NCBI GenBank assembly: GCA_961205875.1
Contig: OY540812.1
Coordinates: forward strand, 27,413,098 to 27,477,097
From: Sialis fuliginosa
Taxonomy: Eukaryota; Arthropoda; Insecta; Megaloptera; Sialidae
Length of the DNA: 64,000 nt
Direction: 5' to 3'
Part shown: in pieces, positions 24,146 through 35,680 of the stretch
Layout: each line of letters starts with the position of its first letter
How positions within the stretch are numbered: the first letter of the stretch is position 1
The notes under the pieces: model-generated
Database searches by the model: none
What the model was told of the DNA's origin: nothing
The model's input: only the letters and a program-made list of their open reading frames with translations
Made by a program: the position numbers and the translations under genes

Positions 24146-24170
24146 TTAGGTTAGGTTAGGTTAGGTTAGG
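24146..24170 (+). repeat. Interstitial telomere-like array (TTAGG)5
   Basis: Five perfect TTAGG units. TTAGG is the ancestral telomere repeat of most insects. Here it sits inside ordinary AT-rich DNA, so it is an interstitial run, perhaps from break repair or a slipped TTAGG-like word. Confidence 0.8.
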
Positions 24171-24379
24171 TTAAAAATACGGATTGAAAGAAAGAAATAT
24201 GTATTAGATATATTATACATATACAGGTATGTATAAATGTATTATAGTCCGTTTTGTCTAACCTGCGCTCACATATTTGTAAAAATATCATATCTTTGAA
24301 TGAGTCTCGGTAAAAAAATCGTATCTCGAGAACCTGAGCTAATTGAGCAATAGATAGTTAGATAGAAGGATACTGTATT

Positions 24380-24537
24380 GAGGCTACCGCGGTGATCTTG
24401 ATATGGATCTTGACTCTTCTAAAAGTGTACTTTTAGAAGAGCCCTAAAGATGTCCACTGCAATGTGTGACGAAACGTTGGCCGATAACACAACCAAACCG
24501 ACGCGGCTTACACCCAGAAGCCAAGATCCATATCCAC
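24380..24537 (+). mobile_element. Small foldback element with 16-bp target-site duplication
   Basis: The identical 16-mer AGAAGGATACTGTATT lies at 24364-24379 and 24538-24553. The 158-bp insert holds a truncated left arm (GCGGTGATCTTGATATGG), a TCTTCTAAAAGT/ACTTTTAGAAGA hairpin and the full right arm (CTAAAGATGTCCACTGC, GTGTGACGAAACGTTGG, GACGCGGCTTACACCCAGAA). The duplication length fits target-primed reverse transcription rather than a DNA transposase. The same family occurs at 34766-34987 and 35681-35930. Confidence 0.8.
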
Positions 24538-24601
24538 AGAAGGATACTGTATTTAAGTAACATAAATTACATTACAGGAGGGTTGGTAATGTACATACAT
24601 A

Positions 24602-26058
24602 CACGGAGAGAAAAATCTTAGAAAAATTACTGTGCTCTGCACTATAAACGATGTGCGAAAGTCGAATATGGTCAATTTTATACGGTAAAATAAGAAAAAT
24701 TAAAATTCATAATATAAAAAGTAAAGGACACAATAGTATTTTTTTAAATACAGGCCAGCGAAATTTATAAAACAGCACAGTAAAAAGTTCCTATCTCGAC
24801 AAATTTGTATTTTTTAATTGTTTTTCTTAAAAAAAATGCTATTTAAGTTGATGTAAATTATTAGGCGGTCTGATAAATTTTACAATACTGACTTATAAAA
24901 TTCAATGATATTTCAAAGATATCTGGCAAAAGCAGAAAGAAAGAAAAAGACAGAAGATACCAATTATGTTGAAAACACAAAAACTAAAAATGTGATATCT
25001 CATTAACTGTTTATCGTGGAGATGTATGTATGGTTTTATTTTGTTTGTAAAACGATTCTCTAAAAATCATACGCATCATGTCTAGATCTCAGATTTATGG
25101 TTTTCGATATATCTTAATAGAAAGTTAGGATATAAAGCAAATTTTACTATCAGCATAAACAAGGTAGTAAGGTTCGAGTACAGTCGGCTATTTTCGATCT
25201 TCCGACGGCCTATAAGCTGACAGTTACATACATATTTAGAATGTATATTTGTTTTAAAAGTACATATTGTAATTGTGTAGTGTTTTCTATTTTAAAGATA
25301 TTTTTCTATGTTATCGTGATTTTAAAGTATTATATTTTAATTTATATTCAAAATTGTTTTTAGTGTGAATAATATTTAAAGCGGGACGTGTAGCATATTT
25401 AGATTTAAAATGGCTATGATTGTTTTTATTTTATTAAAATTATTGTTTTGTGCGAATTTTAAATGAATGTGGGTGATAAATGTTTTACAATAATGTTTTG
25501 TTCGGTTTTAATGTGTTATTTTTAGAAGTTTTATTTGTAAAATAAGTTTTGACAGATATAGGTTAGTTTAGATTTTAGATATTGAAAATACGTTATTTTA
25601 TATTTAATTTGTTCTGTGAATCGGTCTCTTTGCACATGTATTGGTTGTCATATCTTTATGTAAATTGTTCTACAACTATATTTGTAAACTATTATTAGTT
25701 GTAAAATTCAAAACAATGTATATTATATAAATAAATCGATAACTTTCTTAAAATGAAATTGCTTTTTATTGTTTTTACCTTTCTGTTTGAAAAAAAAAAT
25801 AATAAGCTATAGAAATTTTACTGAATCGGTAAGGCCGGTAAGGCAGTTTTCTGATACAGCGTTCCAAATATTACCATGCTAGCACCGTAATTTCTACCGT
25901 GATAAAAAAGCAATTTATATAATGTAAGCACTGATAATTTTTATATGGACGTATAAATATTTTTTACTTGTATCGTCGATTGCGCACGCATTATAAGAGA
26001 GCACAGTAATTTTTCTAAGATTTTCTGTATAAAAATTATCATGACTTTTCTCTCTGTG
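24602..26058. mobile_element. 1.46-kb inverted-repeat element, TA duplication
   Basis: Ends CACGGAGAGAAAA and TTTTCTCTCTGTG are flanked by TA (24600-24601, 26059-26060). The subterminal CTTAGAAAAATTACTGTG recurs inverted at about 26005-26023. No transposase frame; the interior is AT-rich. Tc1/mariner-type target choice. Confidence 0.75.
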
Positions 26059-26060
26059 TA

Positions 26061-27152
26061 CATTTGTGGTTCACAACTGACACTAGCAATTAACAGCTGT
26101 CAAAGTCAGTGGATTTTATTAATTGAAATTTTTGAAAAACTATCAATTTCAGAAATATACGAAAATAATAATTAAACAAATTTAGAAATTTTATTTTTAA
26201 TTAAATTGTATAGATAAAAATAAAAATTTTGGTATTTTGTAATGAATCGATAAATTTGTATTTAAGACGTATTAAAAGTATTTAAAATTAATAAAATTGT
26301 GTAAGCAACGATCTTTTACCCGTTTTGTAAAACATTAAAAATAATGGTAGGGGTATAATATAATATATACATATAGAGTGACCACTGGTTTTCACCCGGA
26401 GTTTCACGGTATGTATACCGTTTCTCCGGACTCCGGGTTTTGTTATAATTTCTTCGGGTTTTGTAATAATGATGACAACGAAAGGAAAAAAGGAAATCTA
26501 AAATAGCAAAGGGCACAAAAGTGAGGATTAGGGTGAGACCCAAGTAAATTTGAGTATCTAAATATAGCACGATTAGGAGTTGGAGCGTGAGACGCCTAGG
26601 GGAGTAAAGCTCCTATATAATATATGTAATAATATATAATAATAATAATAATGTAATAATATACATATAATATATAATAATCTTTTAATATTCATTTATA
26701 AGAATATACTTGAAAGTTAATATTTTTACTCCATTGGCATTACTAACTGAGCAATCTGAGAAACAGAATCGGTTTCAGTATGCCAAAAACCTTTGTGATC
26801 ATCTATTTAGGTCTCGGCAGGAAAATTGATGTTGGCGTGTGTTATTTTTGTTGAGATAAGTCAAATTGCAATCTACGTATACCTACATAATTTATAGCGC
26901 CTTCAGAAAAGGCATATTTTCCAAAATTGAATACCTATTTTGTCAGCACGTATTCTCTTATTTTTCCTGATTGAATCCCAGATTCTGCAGCTGTGACCTT
27001 CTCTTGTACGTATAGAAACAAATTATATTAAATTTTCCGATTCGATTTGAGTTCTACTCTATTCTACATAATTTAAAATATGGGATAATCCAGTTTGAAA
27101 AATGTAAAGCTATTGAATGTATTAATAAGAAGGAAAATATTAACTTCTAATG
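26061..27152. other. AT-rich sequence with (TAA)n/AT microsatellite
   Basis: 26628-26690 is TAATAATAATA-type simple sequence. 26380-26460 (TTTCACCCGGAGTTTCACGG, TCCGGACTCCGGGTTTTG) may be a hAT-like remnant but has no clear partner. Confidence 0.4.
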
Positions 27153-27154
27153 TA

Positions 27155-27531
27155 CACCCAATTCTGTTTTTGCACGAGTCTGAAATAGCACGGTCGATAA
27201 CAATAAAATATTTTTATTTTTACACATATTGATTTGATTTTACACAATTCATTTTGACAGGATTTACCTATACATTTCAATTTTTTCTTGTTACATATAT
27301 TTTAGTTTTTGTGTATGTAAATTTTTAGGGGATTTCCCTATACATTTTAATTTTTTCATATAAAAACATCATATGAAAAATAATTTTTTATTTGTAAAGA
27401 TTTCTTTTTACGTTTTTTGAGACTTTGGAACCAACATCCAGTTATTTTTATGTATATCATATCGTTTTTTACACGATTTTTTACACGGTGATAGGCTGTA
27501 CGTATCTACCGTGCCAAAACAGAATTGGGTG
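27155..27531. mobile_element. TA-flanked MITE
   Basis: Near-perfect inverted ends CACCCAATTCTGTTTT and AAAACAGAATTGGGTG, continuing into GCACG/CGTGC, are flanked by TA at 27153-27154 and 27532-27533. Non-coding interior. Confidence 0.85.
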
Positions 27532-27927
27532 TATTATCAAATTTCAAAGTAATCAAATTAAAAACCTACTATTTACTATACCTATGCAATAACGTATCCA
27601 GAAAACTTGGGGAAGGGGGAGGTAATATGAATATTTTTCATACAAATTGGCTTTAACATTAAAAATAAATTATGTTTGTCTATCGGGGTACCCCCCCACC
27701 TCTTGGCTGTGCTTTTGTGAGAAAGCCTGCTTTTATGATTATGTAGGTATATTTTTAATGCATTGTTTTAAAAGAGCTTCGTGCAGGATTCTGTGGAATA
27801 TAAATCTGTTGCTGGATTAAGATAAAATATGTAATGTACATATGTAAACTGTAAACCTACTTTATTTTTTTAATTGTTGAATGTATCTATGCATGTATAT
27901 ATTTAATTATTTCGTTTGTATTATATA

Positions 27928-28741
27928 CAGGATGTCCCGTAAATATACCTAGAACATTTCAGAAGTTGTCGAGGACATTAAAATAATCGATTTTTGTTAA
28001 TAAACCCATGTTCGTAAACCAGCCGTTTCACCAGTAGAGCAAAAGAAAGGACCTCACACAAAGATATTGAATTTCGCCATTTGGTTGATTTTTTTATGAA
28101 ATTGATAGCTCAAATTGTGCTAATCAAAACTTGCAAAAGGCGCAAACTACGAAAATCTATAATTTCTGCTCCAGGGGGCATCGAAACATTTTATGTTTAA
28201 TACATGATTTTATGTTTATGTATATGTATTTTTATTTTCTAAAAGGTTAACTTTAAAAATAAAAAGTATTTCAAATTAGAAAATTAATACAAAAAAATTT
28301 TTTCTTAGAATAATTGGACATTTTTTAGTTTTATGATTGGTCGCTTTTTTATAAAATTTCTAATGTTAAAAAAATTTCTGTCTTTATTAAATCCTAAAAA
28401 CTTATCATCTTTTACGAAATTTTCTAAAAGTTTATCTTTTAGGAGAGAAACAAAAATAAATATAAATATAGTATGTTTGCTTGATAGTATGTTTGCTTCC
28501 TGAGGCAGAAATTATTGATTTTTGTAGGTTACACCTTTACAACTTTTGATCAGCTCACTTTGAACTATCATTTTCATAAAAAAATTAAACCAAAAGGCAA
28601 AATTCATTGTTTTTGTGTGGAGTCCTTTATTTTATTGCTCTACTGCTAAAACGACTCGTTTGCGGATATTGCTTTATTAACAAAAAGCAATTGTTTCAAT
28701 GTTCTCGATAACTCCTGAAAGTTTGTTTACGGGACATCCTG
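27928..28741. mobile_element. TA(CAGGATGTCCCGTAAA) inverted-repeat element, 814 bp
   Basis: Ends CAGGATGTCCCGTAAA and TTTACGGGACATCCTG are flanked by TA (27926-27927, 28742-28743). The arms pair imperfectly deep into the element (TAGAGCAA..AAAGGAC, TCAATTTC, TATAATTTCTG), so most of it is a foldback. No coding sequence. Confidence 0.85.
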
Positions 28742-28749
28742 TATACATG

Positions 28750-29240
28750 AATTAGTAAAGATCCACTTACGGTTTCGCCCGCGTTGTATTATTTTTATAT
28801 ATAACCATTTAGTCTTAAAATCGCGACACTCGTGCGTTTTTATTTATAAAAAGAGTTTGCCTAAAATTCACTTTTATAGCATAATTAGGTTGTTATCTAT
28901 ACATAGTTTAAAAAAATTCCTCGTCACTTCAGTCTGTCTGTTTGTGCACGATTTTCTCAATAACTACTGAACGGATTTTATTCCGATTTTCACTAATGGA
29001 TAAAGTGTCTCATGAGGAAGGCTTAGGTGTATATAAAAGTCGGAAATATATTCGTGTGCTGCATAAATAATTAGCGATAAGTGAAAATATTGTTTAATAG
29101 GTACTTTAACACCTTTTCCCATTTTAGGGGTTGAATTTCGGAAAATCCCTCTTGCGGTTGCTTAGGTCACAAAACGAAGACATCCTTAAAAGGTCATGTT
29201 ATGCTAGGTCCATGAACTTTGGGTGAGTTTGTGAATGAGG
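28750..29240 (+). mobile_element. Helitron-like remnant
   Basis: GATCCACTTACGGTTTCGCC, then GTCTGTCTGTTTGTGCACG, ACTACTGAACGGATTTTATT and ATTCGTGTGCTGCATAAATA match the internal order of the Helitron-like copies at 230-1118 and 4030-4922. The terminal CTAG is not clear, so the ends are approximate. Confidence 0.45.
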
Positions 29241-29943
29241 ATAAACTCTTTTATAAATATTTGTTTGGTTTGTGTGTTGAGATTTAAAATAAGTATTATA
29301 AATTATTCTAATCCAATTGATTTATTTACTTTATACAGGTGTTTTTAGAGCTTATAGCAGGATTGACAACATTTATAAAATTAATATTATTAGGTACTAA
29401 CACATCTTTGGAAAGCTGATTTTTTAAGCTATTCAAATCGGCGATATTTTATGTCCAGTTCTTGATATCAATATTATTTCTATCAAACCTATCTTCTGTG
29501 ATTATTAATGTTCTGTTACTTTCCGAATTTTCTTATTTTTCATAACTATTATCATAGATAGGAAAAATTCAATACGATTGAACTATAACAATACCAGAAA
29601 AAATTGTTTTCAAGAATTGGAAATAAAATATATTTCATTCAAAATTATATTATGATGGTTGTATTCAGCAAAAAAACTGTAATGTAAAAAGTAATAAAGT
29701 GCTATTTGAAAAAAATACACAAAAAATATTCAATTAGTTATTATCAAAGTAAGACAGTAAACCATGAAATTTGATATTTGTTTCAGATTCATGATTATGA
29801 GTAAAGCTGCTTTCTGAAATATTGTTTGGTTTTTCGAAACTAAGATTGATTTAATTTCAATGAACATTGATTATAGTAATTTCATACATAACTAAACATG
29901 AACAACTACCACAAAAGTCTCAGTGTTATTGTTTTTGTTTCAG
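29241..29943 (+). other. Upstream intron end of the RGK gene
   Basis: AT-rich, ending in the TTTTTGTTTCAG acceptor at 29943. The open frame continuing upstream of the exon into this segment (from 29867) is intron read-through, not coding. Confidence 0.6.
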
Positions 29944-30179
29944 ACAAAGTGCGTTATCTAACAACGGTTCACCGTTTGACGGAGCAAGTAGCTGCTGTTC
30001 AGCGTACCACGCGGTTGGAAGCAGTTCCCCGGGTTCTAGTCCGGGCAGTCCGCCTGAAGACGAGATAGACGTGCCGCGATACCGAGTAGTACTCTTGGGC
30101 GAGTCAGGTGTCGGGAAAACCGCCCTAGTCAGCCAGTTTATGACCAGCGAGTATATGAACACGTATGATGCAAGTTTAG
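29944..30179 (+). CDS. Rgk: RGK-family small GTPase, exon with Ser/Pro-rich tail and P-loop
   Basis: Seen: 236 nt coding, opened by a polypyrimidine tract and CAG ending at 29943 and closed by GTAAGT at 30180. It starts with the last base of a codon and ends with the first base of an Asp codon, so the phases join perfectly to the next exon. Visible residues 1-45 are low-complexity, rich in Ser, Gly and Pro. From about residue 46 the G domain begins (RYRVVLLGE), with the P-loop GESGVGKT at visible residues 52-59 (30098-30121), then ALVSQFMTSEY and the switch I region TYDASL. There is no Met before the G domain, so the start codon lies in an upstream exon not found here. Known: RGK GTPases (Rad, Gem, Rem; insect Rgk proteins) have long N-terminal tails, bind GTP with divergent switch regions and inhibit high-voltage-activated calcium channels at the plasma membrane. 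Which insect Rgk paralogue this is remains open. Confidence 0.92.
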
Positions 30180-30480
30180 GTAAGTGTGTGATTTTATTTA
30201 GGGTGGGGCATTTAAAGTATTTTTATTTCAGAACCATTGCATATTTGAAAAAAATGTTTGATTCTACGTGAAAAATACGAATCTTTCATTGGAAACTTTC
30301 TTTTAAACAATTTAAACTTTACAAGATATCTAAAGATATTTTAAACATTCAATAATTTTTTCATCAACTTTAGAAAAAAAGTACAAAACATTTACACATT
30401 TATTTTGGTCTAATGAAACTTGGAGAATTATTCTAAAATTAGAATTAGGAATGGGAGTACTTTTGAAAATAAATAAATTA
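30180..30480 (+). other. Intron 1 start of the RGK gene
   Basis: Begins with the consensus donor GTAAGT. No other feature. Intron 1 as a whole runs to 49543. Confidence 0.6.
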
Positions 30481-30720
30481 TTGATTGATATTGAAAATTG
30501 ATAACACTTACTAATAATAAACCGATTATCAAATTTCATAACTGTGTCACAATGGGTTCTCCAGATATTAAATAAAAACTAATAATCTTTTTAAAGGGCT
30601 GTAGCTCCCTCAAGAAGAATTTTCGGACACATGTGCAAGTAAAGTTTTTTGCTTAAAATAACATCCTCAATCCATTCTTAAAGTTTTTTACATTCGTTGT
30701 AAATCATCCTGTATAAGTTC
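30481..30720 (-). repeat. TACAGGATG-family repeat fragment
   Basis: Reverse complement matches 12893-13060. The right end TAAATCATCCTGTA at 30702-30715 is the family terminus. Only one end is present. Confidence 0.5.
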
Positions 30721-30768
30721 TTTCAGTATTCTTATACAATTCTGCACATACTTGATATATGTAACTAC

Positions 30769-31312
30769 CAGCGCCGGCTTTAGGGGGGGGGGGGGGGGCA
30801 GGCCGGGTGGAGCGGCACACAATGGGACATAAGTGACTTTTTTGGTTGAAATCAGTGTCAGGCTGTAATTTTTGAGTAAACTTTTTTTTTAATCTTTGAA
30901 TTTTTTTATCGGTCGTTAAACCCAATTAAGCAAAAAATATAGCTAAATATAAACAATGTTAATTTAAAAACATATCCAAGAAAAATCGATTAATTGATAG
31001 CTGCTAACTAACAAATCCTTATTCAGCAACCCAGAAAACCGTTAATAAGGTATTAGCTGAGATAGTAACTAATCAACTTTTTGTTAATTTATCAATTTTA
31101 ATTCGTTAATAATAGGGGAAGCAGGTCTCGACGGTCTTAGGGCATTTGATAGTCTTAAAGTTAATGATAGAAGCTATATTTAAAAAAACGTTGGGGTCTG
31201 TAGAATCGTGCCAAGATATTAACTATTCTTGTTAATTTATCAATTTTAAGGAGGAGATAGGGCGAAAAAATAAATCTCGCCCAGAGCGCCAGACTTGTTA
31301 AGGCCGGCTCTG
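30769..31312. mobile_element. hAT-type element, 8-bp duplication (6/8)
   Basis: Ends CAGCGCCGGCTTTAG and TTAAGGCCGGCTCTG are imperfect inverted repeats flanked by GTAACTAC (30761-30768) and GTTACGAC (31313-31320). Poly-G at 30783-30798. No transposase. Confidence 0.75.
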
Positions 31313-31524
31313 GTTACGACAGATTGCAAGTGGATACGTATCCAAGTACCTATGTTAATTTTATGAACTAATAAACAGAATCCATACTGAATATCTGTAA
31401 AGAACTTTTCAATCGAAGAATTATTTAATTAACTAATGGAAACAACATCGCTTGGTAAGTTTAGGACAACAAAATATAAATTGTGTACGGGTTAAGACGT
31501 AGATACATATTAATTAAATAGTGT

Positions 31525-31641
31525 CAGAGTCGTAACTACCGATGAGGCATTGGGGGCCTCCGAACAAACAAAAGTAGGGATATAATGGGTCTCTTGGTTA
31601 TTTGCTACCCTGGGGCCCCAAAACAACTAGTTATGGCCCTG
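31525..31641. mobile_element. 117-bp hAT MITE, perfect 8-bp duplication
   Basis: CAGAGTCGTAACTACCGAT at the left and AACTAGTTATGGCCCTG at the right, flanked by AATAGTGT at 31517-31524 and 31642-31649. Confidence 0.85.
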
Positions 31642-31649
31642 AATAGTGT

Positions 31650-32009
31650 TTAAAGTATAAAAACAAACCTTGTTTTGTGCCATTCAGGCATTGCTAGAGG
31701 TTGTTGCGTCCCTGGCGAAAACTTGAATAAGGGCTCCAAATCTTTTATTTTGTGTTACTTCCAACTTTTTTGGTTATCAAGTCGTTATCGGTGTCCCTTT
31801 TTATAACTTTTTTGGTACTCAACCCACTGCCGGCGTTCGCTGTCAATAATTATATAAATATGAATGAAATGTTTATAAAATATATTATTTGTCATTCGTT
31901 GTTTATACTTTTATAGTTTTTATATGATTTACTAGAAAAGATCATAAAAAATATTTTTGAAAACGAAAGTTTTTACATTATATTTTTTTGAAATACGAAT
32001 TTTTTTTCG
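31650..32009. other. Intronic AT-rich sequence
   Basis: Nothing recognised beyond a possible hAT-like GGCATTGCTAGAGGTTG patch at 31688-31704. Confidence 0.4.
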
Positions 32010-32438
32010 TCAGCATATTTGGATTGAATAATTGAACATTGAACATGTCGACTTTATTGCACAAATATCGATTTTGTTTTCATTTTCCTCATAAGAAAAT
32101 ATCTCCTCTCCATGAAAATAATGGAATATCGCTGTACCAAGTGAACACTGCAGGGGACTACATATTCTATAAACACCCCCTGCCTCCACACCCCTCGTCC
32201 AACCAATGACTATACACTCCGTGCTCGCTGTTGATGCAGCTGAGATTGGTGTTGTGCCTATCTGTTTATAGATGGCAGTGATGTCGTTTGACATAACATT
32301 ATGATGTTCTATTATAAACCGAGATATTGCAATTTTCAACAGTAAATACATTTTTCCGCTTGTGCGAAAATGGTCATGGTTTTGAAAAGATAAATAAAAT
32401 AAATAGTTAAATATTATATTACAGCGGGTACAAATCAT
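32010..32438 (-). other. Unexplained 142-codon open frame in intron 1
   Basis: The longest open frame of the window, antisense to the RGK gene, with locally higher GC (32100-32290). I recognise no domain; there is no paired splice signal or start context to support it, and the neighbourhood is repeat-derived. It may be a fragment of an unidentified repeat. Not called as a gene. Confidence 0.2.
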
Positions 32439-32561
32439 TTTTTTTGCTTGCCATCGTTACTCCTTTGAAATAAACAAATTAACGAAACAACTTCTAAAAC
32501 AGGGTATCTATCCGATTTTCAATATTATATCTTTTATAAGCTTAAATAATTTATATTTATA

Positions 32562-32905
32562 TATTACTTCCATGTTCTAAAAGAAATGGAAGTATTGTAG
32601 AACCGTCGAAAATTCGTGTTCGAGATACATAAATGCAGATTGTGATTGTACTAACATCAAAATGTAAAGAAAAGTTAATTTCCACATGACGGTTGTGTGT
32701 GTGTGTCTGGATGTAGTATTTTATTTCGTTTACGATAACTACTGTAAAAATGCACCTATTTGAATTATTTTCGGGGGAAATGTTTGAAATTTTGTACCTA
32801 TTATCGTTTAATAAGGGAACTTTGGATACTTATTTATTTATAGATTCCAAAGCAGCCATTAAAAGAGTGAAAAACACCCTCAAAACTTTATTTTAAATAA
32901 TACAT
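32562..32905 (+). repeat. Dispersed repeat family A, copy 2
   Basis: ACTTCCATGTTCTAAAAGAA, GATTGTGATTGTACTAACAT and GCAGCCATTAAAAGAGTGAA correspond in order to copy 1 at 7683-8147. It also has a short GTGTGTGTGTGTCTGG run. Confidence 0.65.
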
Positions 32906-34511
32906 TAATATGCTTTCCAATTCACGATGCCTTGGAAATAAATGCAACTAAACTCAAATTGTCTTTTTTTAAATATAAGAAATATTATATATAGTTTTAT
33001 AAAAACGTAGTAAGAATCGTCCAATTAAATTGTAATATCAAAAGGTATTCTAGAAGGTATTAGACAGAAGGACGTTACCTGTTGGTAATCTTTAATTAAT
33101 AATATAATCAACAACTGTTTTAGAGCCTAGATTTTAAGCATAATGAAATCCCCGCTATCCCCGAACCTCGCGAACATTTCCAGCCACAAGGCAATTTATT
33201 TTCTCTTCAAGTAATCCTGGTCAGGTTTCAGGTAGAATTAGTTAATTATAGCTTACTGGATGTGACAATAAATAAGTAAACAAAAGATCGAATAGCTTAA
33301 ACAGCGCGGGCGACTGTAAGTACATCGAATATAGGAAGAAAAACTAATTTTTACAATGAATATTATGCTGATTCTTTAACACTCTCATGTATACATTTTT
33401 AATAAAAGATAAAAACTTTTACACATTTCGCGTTGAATATATTATTGTTAAATAATTTTTTGGAAATATTGGCCAATGCTGACAATTGGCACCTAAATAT
33501 TTGGTTAAATAAGTCCTCATGCGTAAAAAGAATGTTAGTAATAAAGAGGAAAATCCAATATATATAATTGTCCTCATTTGTGGACATCATCATTTTCTTC
33601 GTAAAAATATATTTTTTATTAGTTGATCGAATAATAAACTGATCCTTCGACATTTTTCCTTTATGTAATTCAGCATTAGTATTTGAATCGTTAAAGAGAG
33701 AACCCTTATATAGTAAAGCAAAAATATAGTTCTCTGTAAAATAACTTAATAAGCAAAAAGATTACCTACCTATTTTAACAAGACTTCATTCATAAATCAA
33801 TCGAATACCTAGATGGTATTATGTAGAGTCGCATGCAGAAGTGGTTGATCAGTTTTCATTCTTTGTTTATCACAAACTTAGTAGGCTCTTTCTATTTGAT
33901 CATTATATTTAAATCATTTCTCCATGAACCAAACAAAAACATATATTTTGAAGCTCATTTTAAATTATTAGGTATGTAATCTATTGAAAATTGTATGAGT
34001 AAATTTTGCGGTAATACATATTTGATATTCCGAATTTTAGTATTGATGATGATTTCTCGTCGACTGAATTACTCCTTCTCCAACAGCTTAGTAGTGTTTT
34101 TTGTGCAATTGATCTTATTTTATGAAGGGTTATTTCGCAAGGGATGTCTGACGGAATAGGAGTTTGCTAATGGGCCAATCATAACATAGGATTTTAAGTA
34201 TTCAAATATGTTCAACTTGATATAATATTAATTAATGAATTGGACATATATTTGTATTTTTATTTAAAATGATGTAACTACATATATATAAGCTGCACCC
34301 TAAAAAAATATAACCGATAATGTTTGTCTATATATATATCTATTTTTATTTTGAAGATTTTTTCAAGATGAAACAAAAACATTAATAAAAATATGTTGTG
34401 TGCCTTACCCTTGCACATAAGCGCATGGTTGAAGTGAAACTTCTTTTGTTTTCATTAACCGTGCGAATTAAATAAATAAAACTAAACGTATTAAATTAGT
34501 AATCCAACGTA
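32906..34511. other. Intronic AT-rich sequence, nothing recognised
   Basis: No repeat boundary or coding frame with support in about 1.6 kb. Confidence 0.4.
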
Positions 34512-34765
34512 TTAACCCATTAATACCCAAAGGGTTAAGTTTTCAAAAATTATAAGAAATGTTTTGTTAATATGTTTATTTATTTAAAAAATAAGCTTAT
34601 TTTACAAAAAAAATTTTTTTGGGGGGTCCAAGTTCCCCAATATTTAATGTTGTTGTTGACGCACTCTTGGGCGTATACGGTATAATATAACTATGTATAG
34701 TAAAAAAATATAAATAAGTGAATCTAAAAATATAACACAAAAATTCTTTGATTTTTACAATATTT

Positions 34766-34987
34766 ACATCTGGATCTTGGCTTCTGGGTGAAAACCGCGG
34801 CGATTGATCATGTTAACGTTTCGTCACATTTTGCAGTGTACATCTTCAGAGCTCTTCTAAAAGTAGAGAAGAGCCCTAAAGATGTACACTGCAATGTGTG
34901 ACGAAACGTTGGCCGATATCATGAACAAATCGACACGGCTTATACCCAGAAGTCAAATCCATATCAAGATCACCACGGAAGCCTCAA
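34766..34987. mobile_element. Foldback element with two hammerhead-like cores
   Basis: The left arm (TGGATCTTGGCTTCTGGGTG to CATCTTCAGAGCTCTTC) and right arm (GAAGAGCCCTAAAGATG to CACCACGGAAGCCTCA) are inverted. Minus strand 34849-34812: CTGAAGAT, stem around GTAC.CTGC, GACGAAACGTT. Plus strand 34875-34911: CTAAAGAT and the same. A 125-residue frame (34882-35259) crosses the right arm and is spurious. Same family as 24380-24537. Confidence 0.75.
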
Positions 34988-35680
34988 AACTTGTGAAATG
35001 TTTACATCTCTTTCGTGCATTTGTATCATGTACTCTGATAATATGGCCTATATTTTCATATTACACCTCTTTTCATAAAAAAATGTATTGCAGGACGACC
35101 AAGATTAGGATTTGTGGATTGTGGCCACAGGTTCTTGTGTCTCATCTGCTACTCCCTCGTGCTTTATTAGGGCATCAGCAACATAGGAAGGAAAATCAAG
35201 TTGGAAAATTTTTGTATTATTTGCAATATTGTGAATTTTCCACGCAATTACTGTTTTAATATCTATATCATATTGCTAAATAGTGGCCACCACCATTTTT
35301 TCCCACGTATTTATACTATGATTCGCAGTCAATTCCCTCTTCATTAGTCAATTCATCTACTTAGAGAGTTATATACCATAAACTGCATCTATTTCATAAT
35401 CACTCATTTCAGAAGAGCAACTAATAAAAATTAGTTGTTCGAGTTTTTGCTCTGTTAGAGTTTATCTCATTTCATATGACATCTATATAGAAATAAGTTT
35501 CGTTAAAAAAAATAAAAGTAATTAAAATTTACATAGTTTGTATTATTATGAGAATAACTAATAAATAACCATTGTTACGTAAACTATTTTTAATAAATAT
35601 TATTTATATAATATGTATGTATATACATATACTAACATTACTAACCTTGTATATTCTTTTAAAATTTCACAATAAAGATT

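Noticed and set aside
24444-24480. Functional hammerhead ribozyme call
   Set aside because: Only the CTGANGA/stem/GAAA half is visible, with an extra base before the stem and no verified cleavage strand. Kept as a finding, not a feature of known function.
29867-29943. Open frame extending upstream of the first visible RGK exon
   Set aside because: It starts at a TTG, is AT-rich and unlike RGK tails, and a strong polypyrimidine-CAG acceptor ends at 29943. Intron read-through.
29926-30162. 78-codon minus-strand frame
   Set aside because: Antisense shadow of the RGK exon.
34882-35259. 125-codon frame
   Set aside because: Starts in the arm of a foldback element within a TTAA element; no domain.
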